A DNA stretch of 64,000 nucleotides, from NCBI RefSeq assembly GCF_034140825.1, contig NC_089041.1:25185501-25249500 (forward strand), read 5' to 3'. Each line of letters opens with the position of its first letter. The stretch's first letter is position 1. The notes beneath the pieces are model-generated. The model saw nothing but the letters and a program-made list of their open reading frames with translations. It did not search any database and was not told the origin of the DNA. Shown here piece after piece: positions 1-12,289 of this stretch. A program made the translations under genes and the position numbers. This DNA comes from Oryza sativa Japonica Group. Its lineage: Eukaryota; Streptophyta; Magnoliopsida; Poales; Poaceae.

Positions 1-799
1 TGGACTATAGTTTCAGTTTATTCTCAATTGTTAATATAGTTTAAGTTCATATGAATAACATTCTTGTCCTAGCTTGCTTGTGCTACAAGAGTATATCTGC
101 ATTTAAGCTGTTGTGAAGATTCAACGACTAACAATCACACATTGTGATTGGGTATGGTGTGCAATTGCACATCCATCAAGTATGAACTGCACTTGCGCAT
201 GTTGATCTGAAGAAGTTGCAAAATGAGTGGTTTTTTCTCCTCCTCAAGTTCTGTATCATCTATTTGTGGCATCCTGGGATCTGAAGTCAATTCTACCTGA
301 TGCCAATGCCATCCCATGATATCATTATCTTCTGTTATGTTAGGCCTGATGTCCCTGGCACGAGCATGTCACATTCATATGATGCATTACCTAGTTCCTT
401 TACACATGCAAACTCTCATCTGCTATGATTGGCTGGTCTAACAAATCTCCGGTCCCATTATATCGCAAACTTTGAATTCTATAAAACTCAATCTTTGAAG
501 TTGATTTTATGGTTTCATCGTGGTTTATTTTACAACATTTTGCTTTTGTATCATTAAATTTTACCTATAAATTACTTTTTGTTTGCTAATAATAGGCGAT
601 ACGAATAAGCATAAAGATAAGTGAAATGATGGGGCTGCTCATCTCACTACATATGGATGTATGTCAAAGTTTGTTACATGGTACATCGTTACATGTCAGC
701 TATTATATCTACTAGGTACATGTTCTATCTGCAGACTGCAGTGGAGAAGGAACCAGCAGCAGTCTGAACTTTCTGAACTTGTGAAGAATCGGCGATGAT
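1..799. other. Intergenic, downstream of pectinesterase
   Basis: No gene is recognisable here. A 60-codon minus-strand open frame at 135-317 has no family features I know. Around 455-600 lies an AT-rich stretch (runs such as GTTGATTTTATGGTTT and TTTACAACATTTTG) that resembles a degenerate dispersed repeat also seen near 16.9-17.8, 18.6-18.8 and 22.8 kb. The last part probably includes the 3' UTR of the minus-strand pectinesterase, whose stop codon is at 800-802. Confidence 0.4.
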
Positions 800-3550
800 C
801 TACAGCCGGAGCCACTGCTCGCCGTTGATGAAGCTCCGGCCGATGAACGGCCGCGCCTCGTCGTAGGTGAGCGTCCGCGACCACGGCACCCTCTGCTTCG
901 TGCTCGCCCCTGGCCCTTTGCAGTTGTACTCCCCGAACAGCACCGTCCTGTCAGAAGATTCAGACACATTCTCTGTCATTTTCTGACGGATATGATATGG
1001 CAGTATCGTCTCTAGGATTTCAGAAAAGAAAAGGAACTCATTTGGTAACAGCCTTGTCACATGTGGTAACTGAATTCCCCTATCAAGACTGTTTGGTGAG
1101 CCTGCAATGCAACTCCCAACCACTTCCTATGCCATTTGATCATCGAGGATGGTAAGTTGGTAACTAGTAAAATTCAGCTAAAATATAATCTCTTCGATCA
1201 ATAATATTAATATGCCATGTGAACCTGACAGAGTAGCTGCAATTATAATTGTAACTGTAATTTTAATCAAGAGCAGCAAATTGAGTGTGTGATTAAATGG
1301 CAGGAAAGTTGATCACTTTGTTCTTGATTGATCACCCCAGTCGCTCCATCCCTGGGGGACGATGATGCCACTGAGGTCACAGTAGGAGTACACCACTCTG
1401 GAGTACTTGCCCCATGCTCTTCCCAGGTAGAGCATGCCGGAGCCGGTGAGCCGGCAGCCGACGAAGCTGAACCCGGACTCCTCCGACGGCGAGCTCCGCT
1501 GCGACGCCGCGATCGCGCCGTAGCTCGTCGCCACGGCGTGCAGCGTGCAACCCTGACAAAAAGAAAAAACAAAGTTACAAAAATTCAGACTGCCAAGAAG
1601 CTAATTGTCCATTTTAATCATGGCATATTACTGCCTCCACGTGTTACAGTTGTATATTGATCTAATAATAATATATTGACGTGTAAGGTTTTTGCATGTT
1701 CGTGAAAAAAATAAATTGATCATGGCACCACATTGCCATGTAATGTCACTCTCATTAACACTCACTCCGGCATTTTTCATTCAGTGACAGTTGTGCCGAA
1801 GGTAGAAAGAGAATGTGACCACTAATTCTGAACACCGATTTGTGTAAGAGCATTGGTGGCATTGGTGCAGGGCTAAGTGCCTAACCACCTTATCCCACTT
1901 AGCTATATAGCTAGGTTAAGCAAGGTGCTAATCTAGGTGCCTCACCAGAGTGAGAAGTTCTTTTGCTGTAAGGTATAAAATGGAAGAGTTGGTGAATGCC
2001 TGAATTGTGAGTTTGTGACAGCTCTGATCGGACCAACAGGAGACACAGCATAAAAGGTATAGTACTACTAGTCTAGAGGACAACTAGAGCAAAGTGTGGG
2101 GGACAGAGTGTCCAAAGATTTTATCATGCTATACATAAACATATTCTTAAAAAATATAAAATACTTCCTCCATTTTTATTTACGTGACATTGGTTAGTTC
2201 AATTTTGATTTGACCAATGTCAAATAGAAAAAACATATGTTGTATTAAACATCCAATAAGAACTTAGTGAGATTAGGGATTTGCAACTGCTCTCTATCTC
2301 TTTAAACGAGTATTCAGCGGTCATACTTGTTGTGTGTAGTGGCGTATGTGCGCGTCCCTTCTAAATAGAAATAGAAGTCGGTTTTTCTTATAGGATTATT
2401 TCTCATGGTAACAGTACACTACTGATCCTTACCAAGAATTACCACAAAAATACCTGTGGTTAATTTGGGCAACATCCTGACTTAATTAGACAGTAGTAAA
2501 AGGCAGCAACAGTAGTAGTAACAGCAGCTGTGGTTTAATTTTATTTATTTATTAGTTACCTGGTACAAGGACCTTGCGTTGCCAAAGATGAAATCGATGG
2601 AGCCCTGGATGTCGCAGTTGTAGAGGTAGTGCCTCCCGATGTTGTCGAACAGCGTGTCCTGCGTCCCCAGTATCCTGCACTTGTACAGCACCGTCTTGTC
2701 GCCGGACAGCCTCAGCGCCACCGCCTGCTGCCCCACCGCCCCCGGCGCCGCCGCCGCCGCCGAGTTCTGCACCACCACCACGCTTGTTACATCCAGGAAC
2801 ACGTTTCGCCGCCGCCGGCGAGCCGGCCGGCGACGACGACGACGACGACGTGCGGTGTGTGTATACCTCGAAGGTGATGTGGCTGGCGCAGAAGTAGTCG
2901 GCCTCGACGGCGACGGAGGCGGAGTAGAAGGTGCCCACCTGGTGGCCCGACGCGCCGACGTCGGACGCGCGCGAGTGCCACGTGATCACCGTGTGGCCGG
3001 TGCCCATGCCGATCAGCGACACGAACGGCTTCGTGATCGGCACCGTCACCTTCTCCCTGCACGGCACGCCGTCGCCGGCGAGGTCAGCGCCATTGCAGCT
3101 TCAATTCCAGTCTTAAAAAGCTTCGCGAGATAGGACGACATTAACTCGTCCATGGCGGTTACGAGAGGGACAGGTAGTGGGGAGGCGATCGATCGGTCGA
3201 ACACCCACGTACCTGTAGACGCCCGGCCTGACGACGATCTTGACCCTCCTCGTGTTGCCGGCGGGGACCATGTCGACGGCGCCCTGCACGGTGCGCGAGT
3301 GCCCCGTCCCGTCCGGCGACACCACGATCGTCGTCCGCTGCTCGCCGCCGCCGCCGCCGCCGCTCCTCTTGCCGCCGCCACCGCCGGCCGTGTCGTCCCA
3401 CGTGCTGCTCCGCGCCGCCCCGGCCGGCATGCTCAGGTCCTCCCACGTGATGAACCCGCCATCACCTCCTACTCCGGCGCCGCCGCCGCCAGCCACCGTC
3501 ACGGCGAACACGAGCGCCACAACGACGACGAGCACGCCCGTGGCGGCCAT
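800..3550 (-). CDS. Pectin methylesterase (pectinesterase), 5 exons
   Basis: Removes methyl esters from cell-wall homogalacturonan (carbohydrate esterase family 8), acting in the apoplast. Exons read leftward: 3213-3550, 2867-3056, 2560-2766, 1317-1552, 800-947; all introns are GT-AG, phases join, giving 372 aa. The start ATG (3548-3550) opens a hydrophobic signal peptide (residues about 4-22). Five family signatures are visible: GVYRE across the first splice (about 110-114), QAVALR (190-195), GTQDTLF (210-216), DFIFGNA (234-240) and LGRAW (288-292). By comparison with known PMEs, Q190, D213 (acid/base), D234 (nucleophile), R290 and W292 are the active site, so the enzyme should be active. 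Only about 85 residues precede the catalytic domain and no PMEI pro-domain is seen, so it is a pro-less (type II) PME. The intron at 1553-2559 carries a partial MITE-like end near 2163. No neighbour suggests a pathway link. Confidence 0.93.
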
Positions 3551-6514
3551 GTCCAACTAGTCGAGAGCTACCGATCTCTAGCTAGAGCTAATTAACCACG
3601 CGGATTAATTTGGAACACACGAGAGATCAACCAGCTTAGCTTAATGGAGTATATATCGAGCTCGCTGATTTCACATTACACACGCCATGGATGATGACGA
3701 CGACGATGTGAAGAAGAAGAAGAAGAAGAAGAAGAGAAGAAAGGATGGAATGCAAGAAGACGTTGGAGGCGTGAGGAAGTGATGATGCCATTAAATATGG
3801 GGAGCGCCACACACAAAGCCATGGGTGTTTTGGTGTGCCCATTGGAGATATATCAAAGATTTTTAACATTTTAGGGCACAAAAGTGGGTGTTTTTGCTTA
3901 TGGAGTTGTGTACACGGTTTCGTCGACCGCGAAAAACCATTTTTTTTTCATGAGACTAATTTCGTCCACGAAAAACTTTAGCGGTTTGTCGCTCGAAAAG
4001 CCGCTTTCATCCAGGTTGCGTGATAGTGGGGACCTATTTGTCAGTGACTGTTTCGTGATGGTTCTTTAAGAGTGGATTGTTGGTAGAGCTAGCACGATGG
4101 TGTTGCATTGCATGGACTTGTTTTGTGGGAAGGGAACTCATAAGGGTGTGATAGTTATTGCATAGTATTTTTTTTGTGATTAATTAATTAATTAATTAGT
4201 ATGTCATGGCATAATGGTTGGTGCTTTGTTTTATTGATTACAAGAATTGGAAAGGTTGTTCATGAGTTGTGCACGAGAGAGACCAAGATTTGTTTGGGGA
4301 ATTTTCGTGGTGGAATTTGGACAAGGTAGGCTGATCAAACGGGGTAGTTAGTAGGTTGTTAGTGCAGAACGGTTGAGTCTAGCATGCACGTCCCACTTTC
4401 TCAACCCTTTTTACCTAGCTCTTGTGAATTGTGATGGTCCATAGTTAACTGCTTTTCTTGACCTAAATGGAGAAAAATTAGATTGGCAAAAATGTTTTCT
4501 AAAACAAAGCGCTAATGCTTCAGATGAGAAGAATGGCAAGAGATCAATGGTCAATGCCATTTTGTTTCCTATTGCTAGTTATAATGGATTAGGCGAAGAA
4601 GCATTATGTAAGTGCGAGCCTAACACTGCTGAAATCTGTCAAAAGGTCAATGCACTAGAGCTATTTTTGACGATTAGGTAATCTTCTGCAGAAACCTGCA
4701 GTTCAAGTAAAGCCGTTTACTGTGCAATCAAATGAACATGGGTTGTGTAGGATCTATGCCCAAATTACTCAAAAATTCAGCAAATCGACACGCTTATTCG
4801 TGACAACTTTCATCAAAATTTCGTTTACAAATGAGCACGGTGAAAGCAATTTTTCAGACCGCACTTTGTCGTTCAACTCAAAATCAAAGTCAGCCTATAA
4901 AGTCAGACAACTTTGTACAAGTGTGAACTTAAAACGAGTTCATGTCCTTGGTCGTGCCAAATAAAAATGGACTGAAATAGTCCGTATTTGTATGAGGGAT
5001 TGATGAATTCAATATAGGCTCTAGTACTTTCAGGCTCAGCCTTGCAACAATGAAATGGTCCTGTGGTTTCAGCCCATGGACTGGTTACTGGTTAGAGATT
5101 TCGTAATTGTCATGCTGTTCTGTGGAAATTTCCAGAAGCTTCTAGAATCACCATATGCACAAACAGATATGGCATATATGTATGCATACAAAAACAGTTT
5201 TTGTTCATGGGTGATTAAAACATGGGTACAAGTGATTCCCGAATTCCAAATTTATTGTGATTGATCTTTTCACAAATCACAATATGTTCAGGAGATTACC
5301 GAAATTTGGTATATTCTCATTTGGGTTACTCTGGATCCCAAAAAACTTTACAAGGAAGTGGGATTTTGCTGTGTCATCAGCATATGCTTAAGCTTTGCAT
5401 ACTGCAGAGAAGTGGAATTTTTGCATTGGCTAACAAACCAAGTAAACTGTGATCATATTTAGCAAGTGATCTTCAAGTGGGATATTAAATTTTTACATAA
5501 TCCTAAATACTTATTCAGGTTCCAACTACCATCTCCACTTCACCAAATGTTACACATTTATTTCTGCAAAATAGAAAAGCATATATTAGGAACAAACAAA
5601 TTCAGCATAGACAGCACAACCAGATTGCTACAGATTGGCAGTTTTTTGGCAGGGGATGCACAAATGCAAGGCAGTATTTATATACTGAGGCAAGTAAGCG
5701 ATTGAGTACCATGATATTATATCCCACTAGCCTAAGCGATTGAGTGATATACTGAGGCAAGTAAGGTTTGGAAACCGGAGCGGAATGTCCCTAGCCCACT
5801 ACACCAGTACAACATGGTACTCTAGCTAAAGTCTGCAATGATGACCATGTGCTTCATCCTTCATGCGTTAAGTCGTTATGCCATAGCCCATAATATTGTT
5901 TGTTAACATCTACGTTGAGACATCCACAGATAGAAATAGTACAAAATTGGAAATGCTAACAACCAAAAGATGCCTTGGATGATGTTATAGTTTATTAAAT
6001 TGAAATTAACATGTGGCATCTTGTTTTACATCCCTTTCCCTCCTAAATAAACACAGGCACGTCATTAGTCATAGGAACTTTCTATACTTGAACCAATAGT
6101 CAGTGGAGAAAATACAGTACCAACCAAGAAGCATACAAATGGGAACTAGGTATAGTGAAAGGCACACCCTTAACGGCTTAACAGTAATGGGATCCATGTT
6201 CGATAAGAGAGGCCTCACAGCCCTGATTTTGTTGCATCCACGCTTGAAAAAATTCTCAAACTTCAGACTTAGGTATTAGAATTCCAGAAATTTAGAAAAT
6301 ATTGCGTAAGCTAGCAACTCTAGTCTCTAAGTAACCCTTTTTTCATTAAGTTACAAAAGTTGGTAACCATTTCATATCTGATAATCACACTTATGACCAG
6401 CATAATCCTCACAGCGAAGCAAACATAGATATTTGATTATATAAATAATTTAAAAGAAGGAAAATCTATCTCCATGCAGCATCAAGATCAGGGATAGGAT
6501 CAATTTGTTCATAC
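3551..6514. other. Intergenic, pectinesterase upstream region
   Basis: No gene supported. The part just right of 3551 is the 5' flank of the minus-strand pectinesterase and holds a short (GAA)n tract near 3712-3735. The rest (about 3.9-6.5 kb) is AT-rich with only short, unconvincing open frames. Part of 5.5-6.5 kb may be 3' UTR or flank of the DUF1195 gene ending at 6515. Confidence 0.4.
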
Positions 6515-7688
6515 CTAATACTTGTTCGACGATTGTTCAAGTTCAGGCCTGTGGACTGACATGCGAGCAATCTCAGATACTGCCGTCTCACTAGCCTGCG
6601 TATCATCACCAGCAAGCTCCTCATATGCAGCCTCGAATGCTTCTTGCCAGAACCGTGGAAGCCGTACCCGATCAACACCGGTGCGTGTGTACACATCCCA
6701 CATCCGGCGCACTAGCTTCTCTCTGTCCTCCATCTCCTACTCATTATTTAAAAATTAGGCAAAACTTCAGTACAAGATTTCATTCACAACTAAAAAATGC
6801 ATATAGTTTTGCTCGTCTATGTTTTAGCTTAGGATTCTGCTGGTCATATTGACTAGACAATTATGCAGATGAAGCTTGGGAAATTAAACCGTTAACACAA
6901 ATAGCATATGTTCCAGACACCAAAATCAAGAAATAAAGGTGACTGCTTTCTCGTCCATGTAATGGAACAACTTAAAATACCATCAGACCAAAAAAAAAAA
7001 TCATCATGTTTCCAGCAGAGCGTGTACCCTTCCTTAGCATTTTTTTGATAATGAGCATTTTCTTAGCACAGAACTAAACCTTTCAGAAGAGAAAATATGC
7101 AATGTATGTCCAAATGAAACTCTATAAACAGAGAAAATTACTAGATTGCAGAATGCTTAGTCTACTATGTGAATTTCTAATAAAATAAGCTGTTTGTGAC
7201 TTTGCTGAAACAAGTACCCATTTCATCCCCACTATGAAATCTGAAATCAACCAATAATGCATCTCCTTTTTCGCAATGTCAGACCGTTGGGACTTGGGAA
7301 AAATGCATGTACACATCGGACAGTTGAGGAACAATGGAAGAGATTAGGCACCGACCACCGAGTGGCGGCAAGATCTGGAAGGAAGGAAGGGAATGTTGGG
7401 GTAGGGGAGACATACGAGGGGGTCGAGGTCGTCGATAAGCGGGTCGGGGAGGTCCCCGAACTCGGCGGCGAGGTCGCCGGAGGACCAGCGGATGGTGACG
7501 GAGGCGGCGAACATGGACCAGAGCGCGAGGAGCGCGATGGCGGCGAGCGCCCACGCCTTGTACCGCCCCTTCCCGAGCAGCGCCGCCTCCGCCCCGCCGG
7601 CGGCGGCCGAGATGGGGATGGAGATCTTGGTCGCCGGCGGCGGCGTGGAGGAGTGGTGGTGGTGGTGGTGGTCGGCGGGAGCCTTCAT
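6515..7688 (-). CDS. DUF1195 family small membrane protein, 2 exons
   Basis: Plant-specific family of unknown function (recognised as DUF1195 from memory of the family, not from a search). Exon 1 is 7416-7688, exon 2 is 6515-6736, with a GT-AG intron of 679 bp in phase 0, giving 164 aa. The N-terminus is His- and Pro-rich (six histidines at 7-12). One strong transmembrane segment spans about residues 45-64 (AWALAAIALLALWSMF). The C-terminal soluble part is the conserved region: EMEDREKLVRRMWDVY followed by RLPRFWQEAFEAAYEEL and SEIARMSV. The stop falls immediately before a GTATG; an alternative donor there could give a slightly different C-terminus. A single-pass topology with the conserved part on one side of a membrane is inferred. 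The 5' flank at 7689-7823 is GC-rich. I cannot assign a reaction. Confidence 0.82.
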
Positions 7689-7823
7689 GGCCAGCCTCGA
7701 GTATGGCGGTGGCAGTGGGAGCTCAGCAGCTGGGTCTGGGACTGGGCGATGTGGGCAATTACTCTACCTTTTGATGAGATGATTTGAGCAACGTGTTTAT
7801 TTTTCTTTGATAGTTGTAGTGTA

Positions 7824-7963
7824 CTCCCTACGTCCAATAAAAAATTAAACCAGTATTAAATATAATATATTCTAATACAATAAATTTAGAAATACATATG
7901 TCTATATTTTTAGGATGTGTCACACATCCCGTACTAGATTCCTTTTTTTTTTTACGGAGAGAG
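7824..7963. mobile_element. Stowaway-like MITE
   Basis: Ends read CTCCCTACGTCC and (reverse complement of the right end) CTCTCTCCGTAAA, flanked by TA on both sides (7822-7823 and 7964-7965). Size is 140 bp with an AT-rich interior, which fits Tc1/mariner-derived Stowaway MITEs. It abuts the Harbinger-like open frame. Confidence 0.7.
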
Positions 7964-7966
7964 TAT

Positions 7967-8500
7967 ATGGATAAGAGGACCAAGATTTTAATTTTTGATG
8001 TTGCTGCCAATCTATTTTTGTTAATGATGGCTATGATTATTCACTCAAGGAAAAGAAAGAGAAGTGCTAGGAGAGAATGTGTTAAATATGGCCCAATAGT
8101 TAAAAGAGATAGGATGAGAATTGAGTATCTAGACACAAAAATTTGGAGGAACGATACCACTTGTATCAACATACTTAGACTTACGTTATTACCACCTTTT
8201 AGAAAAGACTCTTTGTTTTGGCTATGTAAGTTCTTTAGAAATCGTGGTTTGCTTAACGATACCATCCACATATCTATTAAGAAACAAGTAACTATGTTTC
8301 TAAATACAGTAGGGGACAGCCTTAGAAATAGATTAGTTATCACTAAGTTTGATAGGTCTGGAGAAACAGTTAGACGTTATTTCAACAAAGTGTTTCTTGC
8401 TGTTGGTGAGCTACAAGATGAACTAATTAGGCCTCCTTTATTGGACACCCCAACTAAATTTGCCGGGAATCCTAGGTGGAATCCTTACTTCAAGGCGTGA
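7967..8500 (+). pseudogene. Orphan N-terminal part of a PIF/Harbinger transposase
   Basis: A 177-codon open frame with no stop. It contains the region that precedes the DDE nuclease domain in PIF/Harbinger (HARBI1-like) proteins: RNRGLLNDTIHISIKKQV, MFLNTVGDSLRNR, FDRSGETVRRYFNKV, and ELIRPPLLDTPTKFAGNPRW ending in NPYFK. In intact relatives this is followed by the DDE domain (CIGAIDGTH), which is absent here; the frame stops two codons after PYFK, where the sequence resembles a damaged splice donor. I therefore read it as exon 1 of a truncated transposase gene, or less likely a retained domesticated fragment. The start is uncertain: an ATG at 7967 lies just after the adjoining MITE, and a longer in-frame ATG at 7898 lies inside it. 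Confidence 0.75.
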
Positions 8501-9393
8501 GATTCATCTATGTCTCATTTTCAATTTTATATTTAAATAAACTAGTATGAATGGTGAACAGTTAACAGTGATGGATAGTATATCATCACTAACTGTTGAC
8601 ACCAAGACCCTTTACTAGAAGTTTTTAGCAACTGCTCCCTCCGTCCTAAAATATAAAGATTTTTATGGTTAGACACCGGTATTAAAAAATTATGTGGAAT
8701 TAAATGAGATAAGATTATGATTGGTTGAGAAGTAAAGGTAGATGAGAAGATTGAATTGTGGAGGGTTGTGATTGGTTTAGAAGAGAATGTTGATGAAAAA
8801 GTTATTGTATTTTGGGACAAACCTTAAGCGCTAAAAGCTGTTATATTTTAAGACGGGAGGAGTACAATTCCTTTTAACATATGTAGCTCTATAGATTCTC
8901 AGTAAAAAATATATGTATAGTTATATAATCCACGAAATAAACAAAATAAACAAGAAGTCAAAAACTGAAAAATCCAACCTTTGTAAATTCTTATAAGCCA
9001 AGCAATTGTTAATAAGAATTTTAAGCTACCGAGAGCTTTAAGCCTTTTAACTCGAAGTTGCCAAACAACTGTAAATCTTGGCTAAACCGCTAACGCATGT
9101 GAAAGTAGGCCTGGTGATGGTGGGCCTTGGGCTTAGCATGATCTGTATTAAACTAATTAAAACTGCTAAATCGCAAAAAAAAAATAGAAGTTGCTCTAAA
9201 ATATCAAATAAATCTATTTTTCGATTTTATAATAATTAAAACTCAACTAATCATATGTTAATACCACATTATTTTAAAACACTTAATTTTCATCTTTATT
9301 TACATGAGTTTCAAACACCACCTACCTATATACTTAAATAAACATCTCAAACAAAATTGGTTTAATTAGGAGTTAGGTGGCCGTGAGAGCCTG
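8501..9393. other. Intergenic with MITE and repeat remnants
   Basis: No coding sequence. It holds a Stowaway-like MITE (8635-8862, listed separately) and, at about 9188-9335, an AT-rich repeat (AAATATCAAATAAATCTATTTTT, then a stretch with ATAATTAAAACTCAACTAATC and CACTTAATTTTCATC) that matches a longer copy at about 46.46-46.71 kb. Confidence 0.5.
8635..8862. mobile_element. Stowaway-like MITE
   Basis: Left end CTCCCTCCGTCCTAAAATATAA pairs with the right end TTATATTTTAAGACGGGAGGAG as an imperfect terminal inverted repeat. The right flank is TA. About 228 bp, non-coding, AT-rich interior. Confidence 0.7.
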
Positions 9394-9703
9394 TATAGGT
9401 GTCCAAACGGGCGGCACGGCCCGGCCCGGCACGGGCACGGGTCCGGCACGGCCCGTTTCGGCACGGCCCGTTAGGCACGGCTGATGAAACGGGCCGTGCC
9501 GTGCCGGCCCACGTGCCGAGCCGCCGGCCCAAGCACGGCCCGTGGATGGCCGGGCCGTGCCCGTGCCGGCACGGCACGCCTGCGGCCCACGGGCCGTTCG
9601 GGGCACGGCGGCCCGTGAAGGCAGGCCGGCAGCTGAGGCCTGAGGCCCAGTGCACAGTGTTTTTTAAAAAAAAAAGCAAAGGAAATGTATAAGGAAAAAA
9701 AAT

Positions 9704-9846
9704 TAAAAATGGAAATAAAATGTTTAAAAAAAAGTAATGATTTACTAATGTTAAAAAATGAAAAAATGGTATTTAAAAAATGGAAATAAAAGTTTTTAAA
9801 AAAAGTAATGATTTGCTAATGTTAAAAAAAAGAAAAAATGGTATTT
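9704..9846. repeat. Two tandem AT-rich copies inside the hAT element
   Basis: A unit of about 70 bp containing AAAGTAATGATTT and CTAATGTTAAAAAA occurs twice in a row (about 9704-9774 and 9775-9846). It lies between the GC-rich left subterminal region and the 3' end of the transposase frame, so it may be part of the transposase 3' UTR. Confidence 0.7.
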
Positions 9847-10114
9847 TTTTTGTTGTGTTGAAAAATTTAAAAATATAGATTGTGATTCATTATTTTGAAA
9901 TAATTTAAAGATAAATCCACACTTGCGAAAATATTGCAAAAGAATTTGTTAAAAATAGTAATGACCTTTATTGATGTTTATATCATTACAGGATACAATG
10001 ATACATGCTGCCTCGTTAAAAAATTTGTCATGTAAAAACTCATAGGGGAAAATGAGAAAACCATGACAAAGAAAAGAGTACAGCTCAAAGGTCAGAACTA
10101 CTTCTAACAAAATT

Positions 10115-12289
10115 CTACTGGGGTTGGTCTGGATCCAGGTAGAGTTGCTCGAACTGGGCGGCCAATTCTTGGTTGTCCGCAGTGTATTGGGCATGTTGTC
10201 GAGCAAGCTCCCAGTCTTTAACGCTTAGTAGCATTTCGATGTGGTCGCTGCGCAGAGTCGTCCTCCGGTCTTCGATGATTCGGGCGCATAGACTGAAGGC
10301 CGATTCGGAGGACACCGTCGACACGGGCACCGTCAACACATCCCGTGCTAGTTTTGAAAGCACAGGATATGTTATCTTGTGGTCATTCCACCACCCGAGG
10401 ACGTTGAAATCTTGTGCTTCGTGGTGGATGGCGTCGCTGTCCAAATAACCGGACAACTCTTCGGCCACAACATGCGAAGAGGCGTCTCCACTTGTAGCCG
10501 ACGAACTGCCACCACCTTGGATTGAAGACGATCCACCCCAAATCCTACCCCACTGTATCTTCTTCTTACCTGTAGTGGGGATAGGAGGGGGTCTCTGCTG
10601 GCGAACTTCCTGAAACTTTACTTCATATCTTCCAAAAACCTCATATAATTTACGTCTAACCTCAGTATAAAAAGAACTATAATCTACACCTATAGTATCT
10701 CCAACAAGTGATAAAATAGCAGACAATCCCCTTAATTTACACCTAGGATCTAAAACAAAAGCAAAAGCATACAACATAGGTATATTTTTCCAATATTTCA
10801 AATATTTTTGTTTCATGTGAAAGACAGGTTCAGTTAGAACGTCATCATTTTCGTATTCTTTAAATAAATTAGCAATTTCAAGAAGGTTGTGCAAAATTAT
10901 ATTAGCAGTTGGATAATAAACTTGTGATAAAGTTAGAGTACAATCATAAAAAGTTTCTAGAAATTGGTGAAATTTTTGGACAATTGCCCAAACATGCTCG
11001 TTCAGTACTGAAGACCCGTCACTGTTTCTTGGGCCACCACGTGACTGAACAAAATCAGAAAGTAAACTACTATAAGGTAAAACAACTTTTAACATTAAAT
11101 ATGTTGCATTCCACCGATGCTCTGCATCGGTGGCAAACTTACGAGCTTTCACACCGGCCGCATTGCAAAACCTCTTCCATGCAGCAATCTGCGGGTTAGA
11201 AGCAGTTAACCACGCGATTGCTTGACGAACAGCATCGATGTGGTCACCTACCCTCTTCATGCCAGTCTTAACAATCAAATTAATTATATGACATGCACAA
11301 CGCTGATGGAGTAGAAAAGATTGAGCATACACACAAAATAAAGGTTACAATATTTCAATAGCCCTAGAATTAGCAGATGCATTATCTAGGGTGACAGCAA
11401 ATATTTTATCAGCAAGATTAAATTCATTAATTACTTCCCTAATTCTTTCAGCTATGTTTTCTCCTGTATGTGAGACATCTATTAACCTAAGCCCTAAAAC
11501 TCTCTTTTGTAATTGCCAATCATCATCAACAAAATGAACAACTACGCTAAGATAATCCTCTCTAGCTCTACTACTCCATATATCTGAAGTAACACTAACA
11601 GAGAAAGTACATGTACTAAACAGTTCCTTAAGTGCAGTTGCTTCCTTGTGATAAACATTCTCTAAATCTCTAGTTGATGTTTGCCTACTCACAGCTTTAA
11701 ACCTAGGGTTATGAGATTGCTGAATGTAATGTTCAAAAGCAGGGGACTCCCCAAAGTTCAGGGGTAAATCTTGCCTGGCGATTAACCGGACAAGAGATTC
11801 CCGAGCAACCATGGGATCGTACTCCCAACTGCGTACCGTACCGTCTGGGTTTACCATAAGTTGCTGCTGCCGGAGTTGTATTCCTTGCTTCTTGGCACAC
11901 GACTCCGCATGGCGCTTGAGGTGACCTGTACCACCAGAAGAACGAGCAGATAAAATTTGCCTACATATTCTACAACGGGCTTTCGATACCTCCCTTCCGT
12001 CGGGGCATGTTTCCTTTATCTCGTCGAAGTTTTGCCACACACCGGAGGTTCTCGATCTCTTCGAGCCGGTGTGTGTCGAAACACTTCCGCTCGCGGTTCC
12101 GGAAAATCCTTCCGAAGCTGTCGCCGCCTGAACCGGTACCTCCTCAACGACAGCCGTATGAACCGGTACCTCCTCCACAGATGGTGGAGTTGGAGCCGAT
12201 CCGGAGGTATCGTCAAACCCCGACATGTAGTTGGGGTCGAAATCACCCAAGGTGAACGACGGCGACTGGTATGGAAAGTTCGGATCCAT
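10115..12289 (-). pseudogene. hAT transposase (BED finger plus hAT dimerisation), one in-frame stop
   Basis: The frame opens at ATG 12287-12289 and runs to the stop at 10115, 724 codons, with one internal TAA at 11345-11347 (codon 315). Both halves are in the same frame with no shift. Order of parts: an acidic/Ser-rich N-terminus, a BED zinc finger (CRICRQ...HLKRHAESC, about residues 105-132), the first catalytic Asp in VTSDIWSS, the second in VTLDNAS, then after the stop the LHQRCACHIINLIVK and HRWNATYLML motifs, and the C-terminal hAT dimerisation domain (LGWWNDH...YPVLSKLARDVL...VSSESAFS...RIIEDRR) with the catalytic Glu in SSES. In relatives a Lys codon is usual where the TAA lies, so a single base change is likely. 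The element could be non-autonomous today, or the stop may be recent. Confidence 0.9.

Noticed and set aside
135-317. Minus-strand 60-codon frame with VELTSDPRMPQIDDTELEEEKK
   Set aside because: Looks protein-like in composition, but there is no partner exon, splice context or family I recognise, so I did not call a gene.
2158-2400. Possible Stowaway end (CTTCCTCCATTTTTATTTACG) in a pectinesterase intron
   Set aside because: Only one end and a small internal foldback (ATTGGTTAGTTC...GACCAAT) are visible; no right TIR, so not listed as an element.
9399-9692. Overlapping frames on both strands in GC-rich sequence
   Set aside because: They are artefacts of the repeated GC-rich subterminal motif of the hAT element, not genes.
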